From contig NW_003101669.1 of NCBI RefSeq assembly GCF_000003855.2, forward strand, positions 1,492,795-1,556,794: DNA of 64,000 nt, in the 5' to 3' direction. Below are positions 34,927-46,179 of the stretch, one piece after another. Each line of letters opens with the position of its first letter. Within the stretch, counting starts at the first letter, position 1. This stretch comes from Blastomyces gilchristii SLH14081 (taxonomy: Eukaryota > Ascomycota > Eurotiomycetes > Onygenales > Ajellomycetaceae). The notes beneath the pieces were generated by a model, which searched no databases, was not told the DNA's origin, and saw nothing but the letters and a program-made list of their open reading frames with translations. A program made the position numbers and the translations under genes.

Positions 34927-37900
34927 TACTCTTCTCTCTCTAAGGCTTTGTTCATGAAGCCTTTCACTGAGTGACTTCATAGAATTAGCTCAGCACTGCA
35001 GTGATACTCACTAAAAATCCTTTATATCTATAAAAAACCTCAGTGAGGAAAAATCCCTTATTATTATGAAGAGAAAAGAGTCTGTCACTCAGTTTCTTAT
35101 TCTGTAAGATTCTTTATGATCTACAGATTNNNNNNNNNNNNNNNNNNNNNNNNNNNNNNNNNNNNNNNNNNNNNNNNNNNNNNNNNNNNNNNNNNNNNNN
35201 NNNNNNNNNNNNNNNNNNNNNNNNNNNNNNNNNNNNNNNNNNNNNNNNNNNNNNNNNNNNNNNNNNNNNNNNNNNNNNNNNNNNNNNNNNNNNNNNNNNN
35301 NCACTGTAGAATTGTGAGGAATTTTTCATTCTTTCATCAACTCTGTAGAATTATAGAATCAAGATATTCATAGTCTATAATCACTCTTTATAGTTATATA
35401 GAAAGATTCAGATCTGTAATTTATAATCACTCTTTATTTATTAGAGTAATCTGACTGTTCTGTGAAATCACTTATAGTGTAAATAAATCTCTCTAGAGTA
35501 ATATAAATATTCAGATCTGTTTATAGAATCTCATCTTCTTTTTTCTTTTTCTATAACAGCTCTCATTCTTATAAATTATGAGTATTCTTATTCATCTATG
35601 AAGTGTTTTTATTCAGATAATAGAGAGAGAGTGTTTCTGATAATATCTGTATATTAATTCAAGAACTTCTCAAGAATAAAAATTTTTTAATTTCAATATC
35701 TTCATAAATAATGTCTGATCACTGCTGAGCTTCTTATAAGTATCTTCATGACTTCTCTGATTACTTTTAACTGACTGATGAAGCAGAGATATCACTGCTT
35801 ATAATAGTATCTTTATCTCTCTCAGCTCTGTCACTGCACTCAATCTTCAGATTAGCAGCTAATCTCATATCTTCTTCAGATTAGCTTCTAACTCTAAACA
35901 GTACAGTTCTGCTCTTTACTGTAAGTCTCTCTGTAAGTAATTTCTTATAGATCTTAACTGACAGTTCTTATAAAGCTCTCAGTATTATCAGTGTCTTCTA
36001 TAGCTCTGTATCTCTATAATCATCTCTTCTCTGTCTGCACAATATCTGATCAGATATATGTAAATATATCTAGATTCTCTATCAATGATTCTCACACTGC
36101 AGCACATTTCTGCAATCTTATTATTAATAGAAGATAAGTCTTTGAGTATCTGCAAAATCCAGGTAATCAAGACAATGCAAATGTCATGAATTCATGATAG
36201 AAGTTAATCTGAGCAGATGAGCTCTCTCTTCACATCTTAATTATTTTCAAGCTAGATACTTCAGTACAACTGAAAGAGTGAACACAGCTTCATGAGAGAT
36301 ATCTGATTACATATAATAGATGATCAGCTCTCAAGACTCTGTTACAACTGTATGTACTCTGATATTCAGCTTCTCTGAAGTCTGTGCATTTCTGATAATC
36401 TTCATATCAAATGCAATAATTATCTGTACTGTAGATATAATACTCTCTACTTCTTTAAAGAAGAAAATTAGTAGTTATAAGAGAATTGAGTGTTACAGAT
36501 ATTAAGAATATGAGTATGAATTTTCTTTATTTTTTCTTTATTGATCTCTAAGTTGTGTTCACAGCTCTGTTTTTATTTTCTTATTTTTTAGCTTTAATAA
36601 GAGTATGATTTCTTCTTCTCTTTATATATACTGCAGACTGTTCATCTCAGTAGAAACTTATTATCTTATAGACTAGAATTTGTAAATGACAGTGTTAATA
36701 TCTTTATTATAATCAGGTTCTTAGTGAAGACTGTGTCATTCTGACTTATCAGAATTTATAGTATAAAAGTCATGTCTCAGCTTCTATAGATATCTTATCT
36801 ACTTAGATAATTCTCAAGTGAACTTATTCATCTTATCAAAATACTCTTATCACTGAATCTTGAATCAGAGCTCATAATCTCACTTTTCTGAGTTAATAAT
36901 CTCTTTGATCTGATATTCTCTTTCACTCTCTAATATTTTATGAATAGAGTGATAAGTCACAGAATTCTCTTCTGAGAATTTCTTATATTTATAAAGTAAA
37001 GAGATATGAAAAATATTATATATCTGTAATTCAGATAACAGTTTTAATCTATAGAACTGTGAACTAACTTTCTTTATAATCTTATAAGACTCTGTCTATA
37101 AGAGATTCAGTTTCTTACTAGATTTCTGTATAATAATATTTTCTAGACTTAGTCAGACTCTATTATCTTTCTTGAAACTCTTTATAATATACTTAAAGTT
37201 ATAGTATCTCTTTTGATACTCTTAAATCTTTCTCAAGAATTCACAGACTTTCTCTCAGATATTCTGAATTCTCTTAGTCTGTTCATGAGTATTACTACAC
37301 TCTATAGTGTACTCTTATAGATTCATCAAGATTATTCATAGATGAGTCTCAGTGAGTATCTCAAAGAGAGTTTTATCTGTGCTGACATACTTTAAGTTGT
37401 TGTATATAAACTCTGTGAGTGATAATCAATACACTCAGTTATTCTGATTGTAATTGACAAAGTACTGCAGATACTGTTTTAATATACTTATTAGATATTC
37501 TGTCTGATTATCTGTCTATTAATAAAAAGCTATACTTAGATCTTACAAGATCTTCAGTATAGTTATCAGATCAGATCAGAACTTCTCTGTGAAGATTGAT
37601 TTTCTATCTGAGATAATATTCACAGATAATTCATGCAACTGAATCACATTATAGATGAAGATATAAGTCAAATTCTTTGACTTTAAGTTCTTATAAGTGA
37701 GTATAAAGTATATTATCTTAATGAAGTAATTCACTATCATCAGCACACTATTAAAGCAGGTATTATATATGTTCTTACTTTCAGAGAGACTTATAAGAGT
37801 ATTCATTTCTAGCTATTCTCAAGATTTCTATAGAATGAGTAGAGAAGTAAGTTCTTTATATAATCTGAACTACACTATCTATGAATTCTGATAAATAGTA

Positions 37901-40900
37901 TAAGAATTCACTATCTTCTTTATAAGTTCTTGTATCTTCAGTTAGAAGTATTTTCTTATAAGTAACTTATAAGTTCTAGTATCTATAAAATAACCTGCTA
38001 GAGAAGAGTCATGATATCTTTTAATAAGTTCTATGTATAGAAACTTATTCATAGATATATAAATTCAGCTCTCTCTTTATAAGAGATTATTTAAGTCTCT
38101 TTAATTCTTTATTTCTACAGAGTTGATCTCTGTTGTAAGCAGTTTCTGAATATACTGAGTATATTCATTCTTCAGTTACAGTTCAGACAATCTGAATAGA
38201 AGATCTTATAAAGACTTATACTCTGTTTTTTCTTATATCAGATCTTCTACAGTACTTCTCAAAGTCTGCAAACTCTTCAGATTATAGATACTCTCTTCAA
38301 GAATTCTTATAAAGATTCTCAGAGTATTAACTCTCAGTATTATAGAGAGTAATTGTACAGACTTCTTCTCTCTCTCTCTTCTCTTCTCTTATAAGGAATT
38401 GAGAGACTCTTCAGTCAATCTCTTTATAATACTTAGTTTAAGTATCTTATAAAGCTTTTCTATCTTCTCTAATCTCTCTGTATCTGTCATTCTGATCTTC
38501 TTAATATAGTCTGATCTGTGAGAGAATTCATTCACTGAGTTCTTAGTTCTCTTGATATATTCTATCTTGAATCAGAACTCACTCAGTCTCTGAGCTCAGT
38601 GAATCTGCTATTATAAGAGTTTCTTGATTGAAGTAAACTGTTATAAGCTGTTATAATCAGTTTTAACAGTAATCACTGTTATAAAATTCTCAAAGTAGTG
38701 ATATCAGTGATGAAAGAATTTCACTATTATAAGAAGCTTCTAATTATGAATATTATAGTTAATCTCTGTGAGTTACATCTTCTATGAGAAAAAGACTACT
38801 GAAACTCAGTTCTTATTTAACTGTAGTTATAAGACTATTTCTGAAATTATAAAGAAGAAGACATCTGTCTTCAATCTAATTAAGAGTAAGAAATTAAAGT
38901 GAAATAGTATTACTGTGTCTATGAATATCTGTTTTAATCTTATAAAGACTCTGTGAGCTTCTGAGATAAGAAAGTTCTCACAGCTCTTTCTTCTTAATAA
39001 TCTTTTCATTCTCTATTTATAAGATGACTTCTTCTTATTTTCATTCTTCAGCATATCTATAAGAGTTAAGAAGATTCTTATGAATATAAAGATAAACTAT
39101 TTATAGAAATTCACAAAGCTTAGAAAGATCTGAATCTTATAAATACTAGTTAACATTAGCTATAATAGAATAGTCTTAATCTGTGAAGATTTCATCTGAA
39201 TATCATCTGTGATAATTATATATTCTAGAAAATTAATCTGATAGATACTGAAGTTATACTTTACAAGCTTAATATATAGTTCTGTCTTATCTAAAATCTT
39301 TAATATACTTTACACATGCTCAGTATATTCTTTCTTCTTTATAAAGTATATTATTATATTATTCAGATATATTATTATAAAGATATTCAGATATATATGA
39401 AGTATTTTATTAATAAAAGACTGAAATACTGCAGGAATATTAATCAGATCAAAAGATATTACTAGATATTTAAATAATCTCAGTGCAGTTCTAAAGACAG
39501 TCTTTTATTTATTCTCAGACTGTATTCACAGCTATGTATATATATTAATCATATTCAGTTGTATGAATATAACAGCTTCTGTGAAACAGTTGATTATATT
39601 CTCAATCAGAGATAGAGAATAGTGACTCTTTATTATCTTAAAGTTCAGATCACAGTAGTTTACATATAATCTGAGATCTTTATTCTTCTTCTTTATAAAT
39701 ATTACAGAGGCTTCTGCAGAGATTCATGAAAATTGAATGAAGTCATTCTTCAGATTCTTCTTTATATAGATCTGTAAGATCTCTGTCTCATAATAAGAGA
39801 GCTTATAGATTAATTCTCAGAAGAGTTTCTATTCTTCTATTAAATCTATTATCAGATTCTTCTTATAGTGAGAAGAAAGCTCAGCTGTCTTTACTGAGCT
39901 GAATATCTCTGTGAGATCTCAGTATTTCTCTGATATCTGAAGCTTAGTTTTTATAACTGTGAAGTTTTCAGACATTTGTAAAGTTATTATATAGATAAGC
40001 TTGTCTTCTCTAATTAACTCTACAGTATCAACTGATTCTATCTCTGTAAGTGAGTCTGTTAATACTGATCAGAAGTATAAATCTGACTTATAAACAGCTA
40101 TATACAGATTGTGTCTTTAAAGTTATACAAGTTTTAAGTACATATCATCTGTGATGTTTATAATAATTACAGTTTCTGTAAATCTTCTTCAGATTCTGAA
40201 GAGATCTTGCAATTCAAAGATGACTCTTATAAGTCTCTCAGCTCTCAGATTTGAGTTCTCATATTCTGCTTATTATAAGAGCAGGTTTTCAGTTTTCATT
40301 ATTCAGCTCATTCACTCTGTGAGCTTTAGAGACACTACAGTGATCTGAGATTCTAAGTTCATTAATACTTCTCATACTTATAGAGTAGTAGTACTGCAGT
40401 ACAGTCTTTCTCTATAAGTAAGTATTTTTATCAGAGAAGTAACAGATTCAGATATTAACTTTAAGACTCTTAAGAAGACTGTTGCTGACTCTATCTATAA
40501 CTTCTCAAATTTCTATTTTAATTTGTCTGAACAGTTTGTATAAAGATGTTCTGATTTAGAATGAATGAAGCAGAGTCTCTTTTTCTTAATCTCTCTGTTA
40601 TATACTCTATTTATAAGAGCTTATAAAGCTCTCTCTCTCTACTCAGTAGTTAGATATGAATCTCTCTATATCTTATCATCTTTTTCTGATAAATCTGTTC
40701 TCTGTTATTCTAGTTCTTACAGAGCTGATTAGTGATTCACTCTCTACAGATCTATGACTCTCACAGCAATCTATAAGTAGTGAATGAGAGTTATCAGTTT
40801 CTTCAGAATCAAGAACTTAGAGTCTTACTTAATAAGCTTGTTCTACATATCTTTATTCAGTCTCTTTATAAATATCATCATTCAGATCTTGTTTCAGAGC

Positions 40901-41630
40901 CCTGTTTTCACAGATCTCAATTCATATTATAATTTTATGAAATGCTATGAGTAGTCTTTATCAGATTTCTCATCTCTTTTTCTAATATTAATGATTATAG
41001 CTTAGATATTCTCTGTCTGACTCACAGAGTTCTTTAACTTATTCTCTAGATAGATCTTAAGAACAGATCAGTGAGATCTCTTATAATCATTCTTTAGATA
41101 ATTCAGCCAGTTCTTGACTTCAGTATAGTAGAGATCTGTCATTATATAAATAACAGCTTCTTCATCTTTTATATCACACAGCTGGGCTTGTGAGTCAATT
41201 TCAAATACAAACTTGTAAAAGCTTTTATAGATTATGATTTAATAAGTAATCTTAAGTGATTACAGCTTAAGAAAGTTTCTTTTTAATTTGCAGGTGTCTC
41301 TGAAGATCATGTCTAGAAACTCAGTTCAAGAGTTTTTATAAGCAGTAAGTATTTCTTATAGAAAGATAGCTTGATTCTGTAAAAGATGCTCAAGAATGTT
41401 CTTCACTAAGATTGATTTATTTATGAATTTGAAGAGTTTCTCTATCACAGATGCAGAGAATGATATTCTATAAGTGATTAATAAGTTCTCTAAGACTTCT
41501 TTTATAAGAGTTATTCATAATTCAGATGACTGCTTCTGAGTGTCTGTAGTAGAGTTTACAGAGATTGAAGTATGTGAGTTTCTAGTTCTTTCAGTTATAA
41601 CAGATGATTACTGACTGACTGAGCTTGAAA
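34927..41630 (-). pseudogene. gag-pol of element Y, degenerate
   Basis: Minus strand, gag at about 41630-40090, then RT (about 39720-39300), RNase H (LISEAHRVFIRLKQIF at about 38985-38940), and an integrase core (VNYFIKIIYFILTYKNL...NIISDRKSIF, about 37806-37576) that matches the D-x-F-T-K-M...SDRG pattern. The stretch from about 36200 to 34927 lies beyond integrase and is unidentified. Stops are abundant. Compared with X, differences are almost all transitions. No zinc knuckle could be placed with certainty. Confidence 0.72.
35130..35301. other. Assembly gap (172 N)
   Basis: Run of N inside element Y, next to its 3' LTR. The corresponding part of X (near 29700-29890) shows what is probably missing. 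Confidence 0.99.
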
Positions 41631-41888
41631 TATAAGAATAAGTGCTCACAGGCAATTATTCAGGTGTTTGCAGCTTGACATGATATATACTATTAACTAC
41701 TAGAAGTATTCATGATAGAAAGATAAAATGTAGAGATTAAATATATAATAGCATTCAAGCTGAGTTGTAAATAGTATTCATGAACTCCAGTCTATATAGT
41801 TGTGTGTAGCCAAGAGCCGCTAACTCTATTGATTACATGAGAGATAGGAATAGAGGTAAAGAATTCGTGAGAAGCGGGATTTCTTACA
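41631..41888 (-). repeat. 5' LTR of element Y
   Basis: 258 bp; its start has changed to TATAAGAAT (G to A) while the end CTTACA is kept. It keeps GAAGCGGG near its end. Confidence 0.87.
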
Positions 41889-41893
41889 CTAAC

Positions 41894-43436
41894 TCACAGA
41901 CAGCTATGTGTGAATTGAGTCTTTGAAGTTATATAAGTCTTAAGTACATGTTATCTGTAATATTTATAATAATCACAGTTTCTGCAAATCTTCTTCAGAT
42001 TCTGAAGAGATCTTGTAATTCAAAGATAACTCTTATAAATCTCTCAGCTCTCAGATCTGAGTTCTCACACTCTGCTTATTATAAGAGCAGATTCTTAGTT
42101 TTTATCACTCAGCTTATTTACTCTGTGAGCTTTAGAGACACTATAGTGACCTGAGATTCTGAGTTTATTAATACTTTTCATACTTACAGAGCAGCAGTAC
42201 TGCAGTACAGTCTCTTTCTGTAAGTAAGCATTTTTATTAAAAGAGCAACAGATTCAGATATCAGCTTTAAGACTCTTAAAAAGGCTGTTACTAACTCTGT
42301 CTATGACTTCTTAAATTTCTATTTTAATTTATCTAAACAGTTTGTGTGAAGATATTCTGATTTAGAACAGATAAAGCAGAGACTCTTTTTCTTAATCTCT
42401 TTATTATACACTCTATTTACAGAAGCTTATGAAGCTCTCTCTTTCTGCTCAGTAGTCAGATATGAATCTCTCTATATTTTATTATTCTTTTCTGATAAAT
42501 CTGTTCTCTGTTATTCTGACTCTTGTAGAGCTGATTAATGATTCACTCTCTGCAGATCTATAACTCTCACAGTGATTCATAAGTAATGAATAAGAGTTAT
42601 CAGTTTCTTCAGAGTTAAGAGCTTAGAGTCTTACTCAATGAGCTTGTTCTGCATGTCTTTATTCAGTCTCTTTATAAACATTATCATTCAAATTTTATTT
42701 CAGAGCTCTGTTTTCACAGACTCTAATTTATATAATAATTTCATGAAGCACTGTGAGTAGTCTTTATCAGATTTCTCTTCTCTTTTTCTAATATTGATAA
42801 TTGCAGCTCAGATGTTCTCTGTCTAACTCACAGAGTTTCTCAACTTATTCTCTAGATAGATCTTAAGAACAGATCAGCAGAATCTCTTATAATCATTCTC
42901 TAGATAATTCAGTCAGTTCTTGACTTCAGTGTAGTAGAGATCTGTTATTATATAGATAATAGCTTCTTCATCTTTCATATCACATAGTCAGGCTTATGAG
43001 TCAATTTCAAATGCAAACTTATAAAAGCTTTTATAGATTGTGATTTAATAAGTGACTTTAAGTGATTATAGCTTAAGAAAGTTTCTTTTCAGTTTACAGA
43101 TGTCTCTGAAGATTATGTCTAGAGACTTAATTTAAGAATGTTTACAGACAGTAAGTATTTCTTATAGAAAAATAGCTTAATTCTGTAGAAGATGCTTAAG
43201 AATGTTCTTCACTGAGATTGATTTATTCATGAGTTTGAAGAGTTTCTCTGTCACAGATGCAGAGAATGATATTCTGTGAGTAATTAATAAGTTCTCTGAG
43301 ACTTCTTTTATAAGAGTTATTCATAATTCAGATGACTGCTTCTGAGTGTCTATAGTAGAGTTCATAGAGATTGAAGTATACAAGTTTCTAGTTCTTTCAG
43401 TCATAACAGATGATTACTGACTGACTGAGCTTGAAA
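41894..43436 (-). pseudogene. gag of element X, degenerate
   Basis: About 1.54 kb aligned along its whole length with the gag part of Y (40085-41630), differing by transitions. It lies between X's 5' LTR and the Y insertion. No intact frame. Confidence 0.65.
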
Positions 43437-43694
43437 TATAAGAATAAGTACTCACAGATAATTATTTAGGTGTTTGCAGCTTGATGTGATATATACTGTT
43501 AACTACTAGAAGTATTTATAATAGAAAGATAAAATGTAGAGATTAAATGTATAATAGCATTCAAGCTGAGTTATAAATAGTATTCATTAACTTCAGTCTA
43601 TATAGTTGTGTGTAGTCAAGGGCCACTAACTCTATTAATTACATGAGAGATAGGAATAGAGGTAAAGAATCCGTGAGAAGCGGGATTTCTTACA
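43437..43694 (-). repeat. 5' LTR of element X
   Basis: 258 bp, start changed to TATAAGAAT, end ATTTCTTACA. It keeps CCGTGAGAAGCGGG near its end. Confidence 0.87.
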
Positions 43695-45745
43695 AGAGAG
43701 TTATCAGCCTCTTCAACTACTACTGTAACTTTGTGAATTTCTACACAGATAAGATAGAAGTACTGAAAACACTTAAAGTCAGAATGCTGTACAACAGTCT
43801 CTGAACAGGTCAGAAAAGAGTATTGTACACAGTAAGAATTAAATTAATTGAGTTTGAAGCATCTCTGCAATTTCAAGTTCTACTCACAGAGTAGACTGAC
43901 CGTGTGACCGTGTCTGAGACCAGGACTAGATTTTTTGATAGTCTCATTATCAATTCAACTGATCTCATTACACAGTTTTAACATTAAATAGTAGTCTCAT
44001 ACTGTCTCAGTGAGACTTACTGTCTACTCTTATCACATTTTTCAAATGAGATCATGATTTTCACTTCTCAATTTAAATTATTTTTATTGCTTTAAATGAC
44101 TTTAAATCTTATTTGAGTGTTATCAAAAAGTATTACTTTTTAAAAAATTAAAAATAGTCTAAAAAAAACCTTAAAATGTCTAAAAATAGTAACTTTATAC
44201 CAAGAATGAGACTAAATGGAATCAAATGAAATCACTTTCTCATTTTTTTCAAGTCATGGTTTCATTTTAAGATCTGATATATAGTCACTTTACATGTTTT
44301 TTTGATAGTCAGTCCCAGCGGGATTCACGCCAAGAAATGCATGGAACCGGACCAAATGGGATCAAATGTGAAATTCATGGTCCCGGCGGCCAGTCTATCA
44401 CAGAGACTCAACTTTTCTTCAATACTGTTAAACAGATCTTAATAAATGCTCTCATAAGAGCATACTCTGACTTTAAGTGACTGTTCATTGTGTACATAAA
44501 TTCTAGTAAACAGTACAGAATAGAGATCACACTGTATCAGATAAGTGCTAATGAGATTGAGAGACTCATTCTATTTCTATCATGATAATTGAACTCAGCA
44601 GAGAGATGATATTGAATGACTGAATTAGAGTGCTTAAGATTGATATGAGCTCTGAAAAAGCTTTCTTAATACCTTGACAGTGAATTCATTGTTGTGACTG
44701 ATTATATTACACTTATATTCACTCTTCAGTCATTCACCACAGGTCATCAGAGCAATTAATTGATAAATTGAGCTCTGATTCTTAGCATGTATATTCTGCA
44801 CATACAAATCTGCTATTATAAAGACACTTCACATTATAATATTAATACTCTCTTCTGATTACACACTCTCACAGATGATTCTGAAGAGATTTCTCAAGAT
44901 GATTAAGAAAAAATATGTCAAGTGCTTACTCAGCAAGCTGACAGAATCAAGAATAAGTTTATCACTACTGCATTCAATGTAGACATCACTCTCTCAAATG
45001 ATATCAAAGATCAATTATGTAAGAATCTACCAGCTGATTTAGTCTTGAAAAAGGTCTATTGTAAAGTGATGTGAGAGAGAAAATATCATTCATTCACACT
45101 TCAAGACAGTCTTCTGTTCTTTGTCAATGACTGTTTCTGTATTACACAGATCTTAGCAGAAGACCTTATCTGCATGTGTTATAATACTGCTGAACACCCG
45201 GGTCTTCATCAAATAGAAGATATTATGTGCTGATTCTTCTTCTTATCTCACACTTGTAAATGAATTCTTGATTATATCTTATATTGTCTTAATTGTCAAC
45301 TGTCTAAGCTGCTGAATCACTCTCAGTGAGAGAAATTACATCTCATCTCATCTCTGAAAGAATTATTTGAGATTCTGTCAATTAATTTCATTACTGAATT
45401 ACTGATAAGTAATGACTGTGACACAATACTGACAGTTATAGACAAATTCTTGAAAGCTGTCATTCTGATCATCAGGCAAGAAAAATGAGATGCTCTGTAA
45501 TAAGTGAAAGAGTTCTATAGAGAAATAGTCTGCTGCTGGCAGTTCTCACTGACTATTATCTCAGATAGAGATCTTAAATTCATATTGCAATTCTGAAAGA
45601 GCATTCTTCAACAGATAAAAATCAAGAGCTGAATGATAACTGTCTACAATTCTCATTCAAATAATCGGAGTAAGTGAATCAATCTCACTGTTAAAATTAT
45701 CTTGTGAGTACTTCTTATAGACAAGTATAAATCATCTTGAAGAAC
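43695..45745 (+). pseudogene. Element C: RT end, RNase H and integrase relic
   Basis: Resumes the C polyprotein after X: VISLFNYYCNFVNFYTDKIEV is the RT thumb/connection (GYYRKFV position), then FIVYINSSKQYRIEITLYQ at about 44490-44550 and SEFIVVTDY (about 44680) are RNase H. Integrase follows: the HHCC finger AEHPGLHQIEDIM...LYCLNCQ (about 45190-45310) and the core around 45380-45620 (VIDKFLKAV, LTIISDRDLKF). Element B cuts it at 45746 after SHSNNRSK. A 506-bp hAT derivative sits inside (43892-44397). Confidence 0.78.
43892..44397. mobile_element. 506-bp non-autonomous hAT element (MITE), copy 2
   Basis: Same ends (TAGACTG...CAGTCTA) and same length as copy 1, with an exact 8-bp duplication TCACAGAG at 43884-43891 and 44398-44405. 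Inserted in the RNase H region of element C. The last ~100 bp keep GG/CC/CG (GGTCCCGGCGGCC) while the interior shows more C-to-T and G-to-A changes than copy 1. Confidence 0.92.
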
Positions 45746-45912
45746 TGTGGTTCGGAAGAACGTATGACCGCCGGATGATAACGTGGCCGCTTCCAAACTT
45801 GCTTACGAATGTAAAGAGGCCATAGCAGCCATCAATTAATTTAGTGTACAGTATATAAGAAGCCGGCATACACCTGTAATTATATGCTGGCTCAAGCAAC
45901 CTTTGAATCACA
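45746..45912 (+). repeat. 5' LTR of element B
   Basis: 167 bp, TGTGGTTCGG...GAATCACA. Very similar to the A LTRs, a few bases shorter around the TATA-like ATATAAGAAG, and richer in kept CpG (ACCGCCGG, GTGGCCGC). Confidence 0.87.
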
Positions 45913-46179
45913 TCTGATAGCATGTTTAAAAATCAGTGAGAAGTGCAGACTTCTTCAGAGTATGATAATTTCATCTACAAAGTGATTCATAGTTATTATA
46001 TCAGTGTAGTTCTAAAACATCTCAAAAGATAGTGTATAAAGAAGTAGTGAGTGAAAGAGCATTCAATTGATACTGCTTCACTTGTTGAGAGAAAACTTCA
46101 CACTCAGGTGAATATCATGTATGTGAATAGATAAGATGTGAGAAAAGAAATGAGAGCAGTGAACCAGATTCAAAGAAGT

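Larger units (their letters stand above)
34669..41888 (-). mobile_element. Ty3/Gypsy element Y, complete copy inserted in X
   Basis: LTRs at 41631-41888 (5') and 34669-34926 (3'), each 258 bp. The flanking 5-bp duplication CTAAC is exact (34664-34668 and 41889-41893). Removing Y and one CTAAC joins X's pol and gag into the same sequence that Y itself has at this point (near 40080), which confirms a nested insertion. It contains gag and pol and a 172-bp assembly gap. Confidence 0.88.
28842..43694 (-). mobile_element. Ty3/Gypsy element X (outer copy), split by sister copy Y
   Basis: Bounded by 258-bp LTRs at 43437-43694 (5' in its orientation) and 28842-29099 (3'). It is inserted in element C's RT; the flanking pentamers are GAAGA (28837-28841) and AGAGA (43695-43699), both explained by GGAGA plus one G-to-A change each. 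Its gag part (43436-41889) and pol part (34668-29100) are separated by complete element Y (34669-41888), which carries a 5-bp duplication CTAAC. A SINE is inserted near its 3' LTR. Confidence 0.82.
10180..45745 (+). mobile_element. Ty3/Gypsy element C, host of most other insertions (mutated)
   Basis: C is the base layer of the repeat block. Its coding relics are in three pieces on the plus strand: before the hAT (to 11948), between the hAT and element X (26459-28841), and after X up to element B (43695-45745). Domain order gag (zinc knuckle), aspartic protease (DTG), reverse transcriptase (YIDD), RNase H, integrase shows Ty3/Gypsy order. The RT-RNase H frame reads on across the X insertion (RELRR | VISLFNYYCNF). 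The RNase H is further split by a 506-bp hAT derivative, and the integrase is cut by element B at 45746. No 3' LTR is visible. The 5' LTR assignment is tentative. Confidence 0.7.

Noticed and set aside
28842..43694. Tandem LTR array from unequal recombination
   Set aside because: The CTAAC duplication and the restored gag/pol junction support one copy inserted in another.
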